Part shown: positions 58,442 to 64,000 of the stretch, one piece after another
Layout of the letters: every line of letters begins with the position of its first letter
How positions within the stretch are numbered: the first letter of the stretch is position 1
Assembly: GCA_030147505.1 (NCBI GenBank)
Contig: JASBVG010000089.1
Span: forward strand, 1 to 64,000
DNA from: Tardiphaga sp.
GTDB lineage: Bacteria > Pseudomonadota > Alphaproteobacteria > Rhizobiales > Xanthobacteraceae
DNA length: 64,000 nucleotides
Direction: 5' to 3'
Notes under the pieces: generated by a model
What the model was told of the DNA's origin: nothing
What the model saw: the letters and a program-made list of their open reading frames with translations, nothing else
Databases searched by the model: none
Program-made: the position numbers and the translations under genes

Positions 58442-60639
58442 GAAGTTGCCAGCTTCGGCTTCCCCCGCCGCACCAGCGCCAGTGCCACCAGCACCGTCGG
58501 CACCAGGATCGCCAGCGCCAGCACAATGATCTGCCACTGCGATAGCGGATTGATGCCGCCGCCGGGGGTTGCCAGCGTAATGCCGCCGAGCACGAGCAGC
58601 ACGCGCAGCGGCCATTCCATTGTGCCGGCGCGGCGGAGATCGCCGACCCAGGCCTGATAGCCCTGAATGCCGCCGCAGATGAAGACGATGCCGATAGACG
58701 CAAGCGCGGTGAGGCCGAGTGCTTCGGAATAGGGATTGGCGCCCTGCAGCAGCAGCGCGGGATTCAGCACGAAGAAGAACGGGATGAAATAGATGATGCT
58801 GCCGACCCACATGCTCTGCCATCCCGTCTTCATCGCCGGCGCACCGGCAATGCCGGCCGCGGCGAAAGAGGCGATGGCAACGGGCGGCGTGATCGATGAC
58901 AGCATGCCCCAATAGAAGATGAACATGTGCACGGCCATCTTGTTGAAGCCGAGCTTCTCCAGCGCCGGTGCAACGAGGATTGCGAGGAAGATGTAGCAGG
59001 AGGTCGTGGTCAGGCCGAGGCCGAGGACCAGGCTGGTGAAGGCGCACATCACCAGCAGCAGGAAGACGTTGCCGCCAGCGATATTCAGGAGATCGTTGGC
59101 GAGGCTGGAGATGACGCCGGTCAGCGAGAAGGCGCCGATCAGGAGGCCGCAGCCGGCGAGAATGGCGATCAGCTCGACGAAGGTCTTGCCGTTGAGTTCG
59201 AGGAAATGCAGCCAGCGCGCGCCGCCCCAGTTCTTGCCGGGAAAGAATTCATTCAGCGCCGCGAGAATGCACATGCCCCACAGGATAGAATTTGGCGCGT
59301 CGAGCCAAAGCATGATGCCGGTGAGCGCGATCGCCAGCAGCAGCACCAGCGTGTTGCCCGTCTTCCAGGGCGCCGGGCCGGACCATTGATGCAGGATCAC
59401 CAGCAATGCGGTGGCGTAGAATGGCGCGTGGCTCTCTCGTTTGAAATAGAGCAGCATCACGACAAGAATCGCGATGACGAACAGATAATACCAGCCATCC
59501 TTCAGCGCATCGCGGAAGCGCGGCAGTTCTTCGCGCGGAATGCCTTCGAGCTTGTGGCGCGCGGCATAGCTGTCCACCTGCGCGAACAGACCGAAATAAT
59601 ACAGGACTGATGGAATGGTGGCGGCCAGCGCAACCTCTGCGTAGCTGACATTCATGAATTGCGCCATCACGAAGGCCGTCGCGCCGAGCACCGGCGGCGC
59701 GAGCACTGCGCCGGTGGACGCACAGGCCTCGATGGCACCGGCATAGGATGGTGTAAAGCCGGTCTTCTTCATGGCCGGGATCGTCATCGTGCCGGCGGTG
59801 AGCACGTTGGAGACGATGCTGCCGCCGACGGTGCCGAGCAGGCCCGATGCAAAAATACAGACCTTTGCAGCGCCGCCGCGAAAGGTGCCGCACAGCGCGA
59901 AGGCGATGTTGATGAAGAATTTTCCAGCACCGGTCATCATCAGCGCCGTGCCGAAGACAAGGAAGCCGATTACCGTATCCGCAAAGGCCTGGATCGGAAT
60001 GCCGAGCAGGCTTTCGCCGGACAGGACGTGATAGGCGGTCGTCTGTTCAAGCGTCGACTGGGTGCCGCGGAACGGGCCGAGCCAGCTCGAATCCGCCACC
60101 ATCGGATAGATTGTGAAAGGCGCGACGCTGAGCAGCAGGCTCCAGCCGCCGGTGCGACGCAGCGCCTCCATCAGTACGAACCACATCACGAGGCCAGCCG
60201 CGATCACCGGTGTTGGCGCGCCGTCGAACTCCCAGCCGAACTGCGCGGCCTTGCGGATGTTCATCATCAGGAAGATCGCCGCCGCGAAGGTCGCAACGAA
60301 CAGAACGAGATCGTACCACGGCACGCGATCGAGATCGGCCTTGGGCGTTCCCGGAAACATCAGGAACGTAAAGGGCAGCATCAGCGCAATGAGCAGATAG
60401 AAGTATTCGGTGTTGAGCTGCGTGTAATCCATGAGGAAACGCAGCGCGAATTGCTGATTGATGCAGAGCAGGATGGTCGCCAGCGTCGCGAGTATGAGCG
60501 CCCAGCGCCAGACGCCGTGCAGCGCACGGACGCGCGTTACTTCGGACTCCTGGAGATCGGCGACCCCATGGGGATCGTCGAGCTCCATTTTCGGTGGCAC
60601 GTCGGAATTCAGCCGCGCAGAGTCAGAAGGTGAAGTCAT
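58438..60639 (-). CDS. TRAP transporter fused permease, TAXI type (DctQM)
   Basis: 733 residues from the ATG at 60639. It is a fused small and large TRAP permease with about 17-18 hydrophobic helices, such as ALILATLATILLCINQQFAL, FLMMNIRKAAQF, LLLVMCAFTSLVLGLGLTTT and GMLSSITPPVAIASFAAAGI. It uses an ion gradient to import a carboxylate delivered by the binding protein. The last codons and TAG fall at the edge of a palindromic repeat. It follows the binding protein gene by 43 bases. Confidence 0.92.
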   Translation of the reverse strand: MTSPSDSARLNSDVPPKMELDDPHGVADLQESEVTRVRALHGVWRWALILATLATILLCINQQFALRFLMDYTQLNTEYFYLLIALMLPFTFLMFPGTPKADLDRVPWYDLVLFVATFAAAIFLMMNIRKAAQFGWEFDGAPTPVIAAGLVMWFVLMEALRRTGGWSLLLSVAPFTIYPMVADSSWLGPFRGTQSTLEQTTAYHVLSGESLLGIPIQAFADTVIGFLVFGTALMMTGAGKFFINIAFALCGTFRGGAAKVCIFASGLLGTVGGSIVSNVLTAGTMTIPAMKKTGFTPSYAGAIEACASTGAVLAPPVLGATAFVMAQFMNVSYAEVALAATIPSVLYYFGLFAQVDSYAARHKLEGIPREELPRFRDALKDGWYYLFVIAILVVMLLYFKRESHAPFYATALLVILHQWSGPAPWKTGNTLVLLLAIALTGIMLWLDAPNSILWGMCILAALNEFFPGKNWGGARWLHFLELNGKTFVELIAILAGCGLLIGAFSLTGVISSLANDLLNIAGGNVFLLLVMCAFTSLVLGLGLTTTSCYIFLAILVAPALEKLGFNKMAVHMFIFYWGMLSSITPPVAIASFAAAGIAGAPAMKTGWQSMWVGSIIYFIPFFFVLNPALLLQGANPYSEALGLTALASIGIVFICGGIQGYQAWVGDLRRAGTMEWPLRVLLVLGGITLATPGGGINPLSQWQIIVLALAILVPTVLVALALVRRGKPKLATS

Positions 60640-60682
60640 GAAACAAGGTCCAGCGGCCGATGACGGGAAAGCGAGATGTCGT

Positions 60683-61843
60683 TTATTCTTCGAATCCGTT
60701 CGGCATATTAGCCTTGGCGAGCGCATCGGCGCGCGCCTTCATCCAGCCGCTCAGAAACTCGCTTTCGCCCTTGGACGCATTGGCCTTGGCATAGCCGTCC
60801 CACGCTGTCTTCAGCACGCCCTGGCGTTTGATCAGCCCGTCATTGTGCACCTGATCTTCAGCGGTCCAGTGATTGGCTTCCTTCAAAGCCTTCACAGCGC
60901 CGGGGTGGAACGGCACGACCCACTTCATCGACTGAGCCTTGACCGCAAGGCCGAGCGCGCCGGGCGCGTTGTCCTTGTAGGCGTCGAAGTTCACGATCAT
61001 CGCCTTGGTCATGGCATAGACCGAGTCTTCGCTCTGCCCGCCGTACACCGTCGCGATGGGATAGGGATAGGTGCTGAGCTTGACCGGGGTCTGTGGCGTG
61101 ATGCCGGCGCCGCATGTCGCGACATGCGGATTGAAGAATGGCGCGATCCGTTTCACGCGTGCCCAGGCTGCCTTGTCTTCAGCCGGCATGGGGGGCCAGA
61201 TCAGGCCGCGTGGCGATGTCTCCGCTTCCTTGGCGGGGCCGGTGATGGTCGTGCCGAAGGCGGCATCGACATCGTTGTTGACGATGCCTTTCCACATGGC
61301 GCCATAGCTGGCGAATTCGATCGGTTTCACATCGGCCTTGGTGAGGCCGCCATAGGCCAGGATGCCGAGCGAATTCTGATTGAGCGCCGGCGAGCCGACG
61401 ACGAAGCCGACGCGCTTGCCGCGAAGATCCTTGATCTCCTGCACGTTGATGTCCTTGGCGACGCCGAGCGAGGCGCCGTTGCAGTCGATGGTGGAGAGCG
61501 TCACTTGCGCCGGCTGCGGGCCCCATTCCTTGAAGCCGAATTCGAACACGCCTTCCTGGGCGAAATAGATGCCGGAGCCCATCCAGGACATCGCCGCGCG
61601 GCCAGCACGCAACGGGGCCATGCGGGCGACGTCGTTGCCCGCCGGCAGTACGCGGACGTCGGTCCCGTATTTGTCCTTCATCATCTTGCCGACGGCGACG
61701 GCGATGTTGAAGCCGGCCGTGCCGGTGTCATAGGCGGTGACGGCGATGGATGATGGAAGCTTGATGTCTGGTGATTGGGCATGAACGGCGCCAGCCGTGC
61801 AGAGCACAGCCATCGACGCCAGCCCGATGAGCTGGTGACGCAT
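60683..61843 (-). CDS. TAXI-family TRAP solute-binding protein
   Basis: 386 residues with a signal peptide (LIGLASMAVLCTAGAVHA). AVTAYDTGTAGFNIAVAVGK and LPAGNDVARMAPLRAGRAAM are the usual beginning of TAXI proteins. DLRGKRVGFVVGSPALNQNS and NDVDAAFGTTITGPA follow. It captures a dicarboxylate- or monocarboxylate-type solute in the periplasm for the fused permease. The ligand cannot be read from sequence. The gene diverges from the IclR regulator. Confidence 0.92.
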   Translation of the reverse strand: MRHQLIGLASMAVLCTAGAVHAQSPDIKLPSSIAVTAYDTGTAGFNIAVAVGKMMKDKYGTDVRVLPAGNDVARMAPLRAGRAAMSWMGSGIYFAQEGVFEFGFKEWGPQPAQVTLSTIDCNGASLGVAKDINVQEIKDLRGKRVGFVVGSPALNQNSLGILAYGGLTKADVKPIEFASYGAMWKGIVNNDVDAAFGTTITGPAKEAETSPRGLIWPPMPAEDKAAWARVKRIAPFFNPHVATCGAGITPQTPVKLSTYPYPIATVYGGQSEDSVYAMTKAMIVNFDAYKDNAPGALGLAVKAQSMKWVVPFHPGAVKALKEANHWTAEDQVHNDGLIKRQGVLKTAWDGYAKANASKGESEFLSGWMKARADALAKANMPNGFEE

Positions 61844-62212
61844 AGATCCCTCCCGAATGCATTCGCTTTGCGAATTGCCTTTGTTGTTCGGAGATCATGT
61901 CATCGGGTTTTTGCGCTGACAACATGATTGCGGCGGCCGTTCCCATTCGATGGGACGAAGCGGGATTGATTTTGATCGTCGCGCAATGGCGTTAGAGATG
62001 CGCGAATACGCGCCCAAGGCGTGTTTTGCCCTGCGACGATACGCGCCTGAAGCATGAGGGGTTGCGTCCAGCATGGTGTTGTCGTGGGAAATTCCGTGAG
62101 GTAGCGTAGCCGGCAAGTGGAATTTAATTCCGCATAATGGAACGGGATGGCGGCGCGCTGTGAGGGTCAATGATGACCGTCCGGACAAGCGCTGCCCGAG
62201 AGGAAGCGCATT
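61844..62212. promoter_or_regulatory. Divergent control region, TAXI transporter and IclR regulator
   Basis: A gap of 370 bases between divergent genes. A GGGAGGGAT ribosome site for the binding protein lies just left of its start. Likely promoters and IclR sites lie inside; I see no clear palindrome that I could name as the operator. Confidence 0.4.
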
Positions 62213-63181
62213 ATGGGACGACGGTCGGAACGGCTCACCAAGCAGGGTATGCTCGCCAGCGATCAGACGGGTGAGGGCGACGTGATCCAGGTTGTCTCGC
62301 GCGCATTCGACGTCCTGCGCTGCTTTGAGGGCCACGATGCCCGGCTCGGCAATCTCGAAATCTCCAAGCGCTGCGGCCTGCCGCGCTCCACGGTGTCGCG
62401 CCTGACACACACACTGACCCGCATGGGCCAGCTCGCTTATCTTCCCGGCGATCAGAAATACCGGATCGGGTCGAGCGCGGTGGCGATGAGCACCTCGATG
62501 ACGCGCGGCCTTCAGGTTCGCAACCTCATTCGCATGCGTCTGCAGGAAGTGGCCGAGCAGATTCCCGGCACCATCGGCTTCACGATCCCCGATCGTCACC
62601 ACATGGTCTATCTGGAATATGCCCGCGCCGATCATGCGCTCGGCCTGCATTCGACAACCGGCAGCCGTATCGCGATGGGCCGTACAGCCGCAGGCCATAC
62701 CTATCTCGCGGCGCTGGACGAGGATGTCGGCAATGCGCTGATCAAGGAAATGTCCCGCGAGATGCCGGAGGAAGCCGAGATCCTGCGCAGCAGGATCGAC
62801 GAGAACCGGCAGTCGCTACGCGACCATGGCTATGTCATTGCCAGCGGCATGTTCAGTCCGCACATCACCGGAATCGCGGTACCAATCTGGTCGCCGCATT
62901 ATCAGACCTATGTGGTCGTGGTTATCGGTGTCCTGTCGGCGATGTATGACGACGAACGTATGGCGACCGAGGTCAGCCCGATCATTCGCCAGCTCGGCGA
63001 AACGATCAGCGTGATGATCCAGAATGCCGATAGCGGACTGACGACGGCTGCCGTTTCCAACGCGCCTTCGGCCCCAAAAATTCATAAGAAACTGCTCCCG
63101 GAGGGAATGAATGAACTGGAAGCCGGAACTCGACGACCTGGCCCGGCGCGAAGCCTTCGCGCGGGAGATGGGCGGCGCTGA
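62213..63181 (+). CDS. IclR-family transcriptional regulator
   Basis: 322 residues. The N-terminal winged helix (VIQVVSRAFDVLRCFEGHDA, LGNLEISKRCGLPRSTVSRL) and the C-terminal effector domain (LQVRNLIRMRLQEVAEQIPG, GRTAAGHTYLAAL, HGYVIASGMFSPHITGIAVP) are standard. It should sense a small organic acid and control the divergent transporter and the carboxylase whose start overlaps its 3' end. The last 50 residues extend beyond the usual IclR end and overlap the next gene, so the terminal part may be fortuitous. Confidence 0.9.
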   Translation: MGRRSERLTKQGMLASDQTGEGDVIQVVSRAFDVLRCFEGHDARLGNLEISKRCGLPRSTVSRLTHTLTRMGQLAYLPGDQKYRIGSSAVAMSTSMTRGLQVRNLIRMRLQEVAEQIPGTIGFTIPDRHHMVYLEYARADHALGLHSTTGSRIAMGRTAAGHTYLAALDEDVGNALIKEMSREMPEEAEILRSRIDENRQSLRDHGYVIASGMFSPHITGIAVPIWSPHYQTYVVVVIGVLSAMYDDERMATEVSPIIRQLGETISVMIQNADSGLTTAAVSNAPSAPKIHKKLLPEGMNELEAGTRRPGPARSLRAGDGRR

Positions 63182-64000
63182 CAAGGTCAAGCGGCAGCAT
63201 GACCAAGGCCGGCTCACGGTTCGTGAGCGCATCGACAGACTGACCGATACGGGGACCTTCCACGAGATCGGTGCCATCTCCGGCATCGGCGAATATGACG
63301 AGAAGGGCGAGCTGAAGAAGCTGACTCCGGCGAACTGCGTGTTTGGCCGCGCGCGGATCGATGGCCGTACTGTCGTCGTGGTCGGCGACGATTTCACCGT
63401 GCGTGGCGGCTCAGCCGATGCGTCGATCTCCGCCAAGCCTTTGATGGCGGAGGAGATGGCGCATGAGCTGCGCCTGCCGATCATTCGTGTAATCGAAGGT
63501 TCAGGCGGCGGTGGCTCGGTCAAGACCATCGAGACCAAGGGCGCGGCCAATCTGCCCGGCGGAGTTGGTGGCACGCGCTGGTACTGGTACACGACGGCAA
63601 ACCTTTCGCAGGTGCCGGTGGTCGGCCTTGGGCTCGGCTCCGTTGCCGGCCTCGGTGCGGCACGTCTGGCTGCCTGCCACTATTCGGTGATGACCAAGGC
63701 GTCTGCGATGTTCGTCGCGGGGCCGCCGGTGGTCGCGCGGCTTGGCGCGGCGCTCGACAAGAAGGAACTCGGCGGCGCGGACATCCAGACCCGCGCCGGC
63801 GGCGTCGATCATGCGGTCAATACGGAGGAGGAGGCCTTCGAATGCGCGCGGCGCTTCCTGTCCTATCTGCCGTCCTCGGTCTACGAACTGCCGCCAACCA
63901 CGGTTTGCAACGACGACCCCGAGCGCGCGGACGAGATGCTGCTGAATGCGGTGCCGCGCAACCGCAAGCAGGTCTACAAGATGCGCCCGATCATCGACGC
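63111..64000 (+). CDS. Acyl-CoA carboxylase, carboxyltransferase subunit (partial)
   Basis: The frame runs past the window end; 296 residues are visible. MNWKPELDDLARREAFAREM is the start, GGAGGG seven bases before. The carboxyltransferase fold is shown by RLTVRERIDRLTDTGTFHEI, GDDFTVRGGSADASI (the acyl-CoA binding Gly-Gly) and VGLGLGSVAGLGAARLAACH. It would transfer carboxyl from biotin to propionyl-, methylcrotonyl- or another acyl-CoA. The biotin carboxylase partner should lie downstream. It overlaps the IclR frame by 71 bases. Confidence 0.9.
   Translation, partial: MNWKPELDDLARREAFAREMGGADKVKRQHDQGRLTVRERIDRLTDTGTFHEIGAISGIGEYDEKGELKKLTPANCVFGRARIDGRTVVVVGDDFTVRGGSADASISAKPLMAEEMAHELRLPIIRVIEGSGGGGSVKTIETKGAANLPGGVGGTRWYWYTTANLSQVPVVGLGLGSVAGLGAARLAACHYSVMTKASAMFVAGPPVVARLGAALDKKELGGADIQTRAGGVDHAVNTEEEAFECARRFLSYLPSSVYELPPTTVCNDDPERADEMLLNAVPRNRKQVYKMRPIID

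Overview
The window is from a high-GC alphaproteobacterium of the Bradyrhizobium/Rhodopseudomonas/Afipia group (inferred). The evidence is an Omp2-type alphaproteobacterial porin, the order dapA-mscL-smpB ... rpoZ-rsh, a lysine-rich histone H1-like protein, a TAXI-type TRAP transporter, and several families of long palindromic intergenic repeats that I associate with that group.

Layout. Positions 1-2861 are chromosomal: a histone-like protein, three small proteins (two secreted) and a methyltransferase. Positions 2862-26641 are an integrated element of about 23.8 kb, bounded by identical 14-bp direct repeats; the right copy is the 3' end of tRNA-Ser(GCT) and the integrase lies next to it. Positions 26642-64000 are chromosomal again: porin, lytic transglycosylase, dapA, mscL, smpB, peroxiredoxin, uracil-DNA glycosylase, NYN protein, rpoZ, rsh, a thiolase/DUF35/MaoC/SDR beta-oxidation-like cluster with a DapA-like lyase and a Nudix hydrolase, acyl-CoA ligase, PQQ alcohol dehydrogenase, PAS histidine kinase, a small leader-peptide RNA, a PilZ protein, tRNA-Arg(TCG), an O-antigen-ligase-like protein, threonine deaminase, a TAXI TRAP transporter, an IclR regulator and the start of an acyl-CoA carboxylase.

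The integrated element is the most interesting part. It carries a P4-type integrase, an AlpA-like regulator and a PrimPol-helicase followed by clustered CGTGCG repeats (a possible origin). Its morphogenesis genes are lambda-like: a gpZ-like protein, small and large terminase, a scaffold-like protein, portal, gpW, a second scaffold-like protein, a tail chaperone with a -1 frameshift, a tape measure and a gpFII-like protein. I find no major capsid protein, tail tube, tail tip, lysis or repressor gene, yet the genes present are intact and translationally coupled. The set therefore covers packaging specificity, joining and size determination, and lacks the bulk structural proteins. It could be a decayed prophage or a satellite that borrows capsid and tail subunits from a helper.

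The element also holds four non-coding stretches rich in inverted repeats: a multi-hairpin region at 10847-11196, interlocked hairpins at 9724-9774, a leader at 20278-20400 whose last stem covers a Shine-Dalgarno sequence, and the CGTGCG arrays. Two accessory blocks (7592-9592 and 20959-24938) carry a pentapeptide-repeat membrane protein, a nuclease-fold-like protein, a coiled-coil zinc ribbon protein, a trypsin-like protease with an unknown partner, and a large unknown membrane protein; these are candidates for phage-competition functions.
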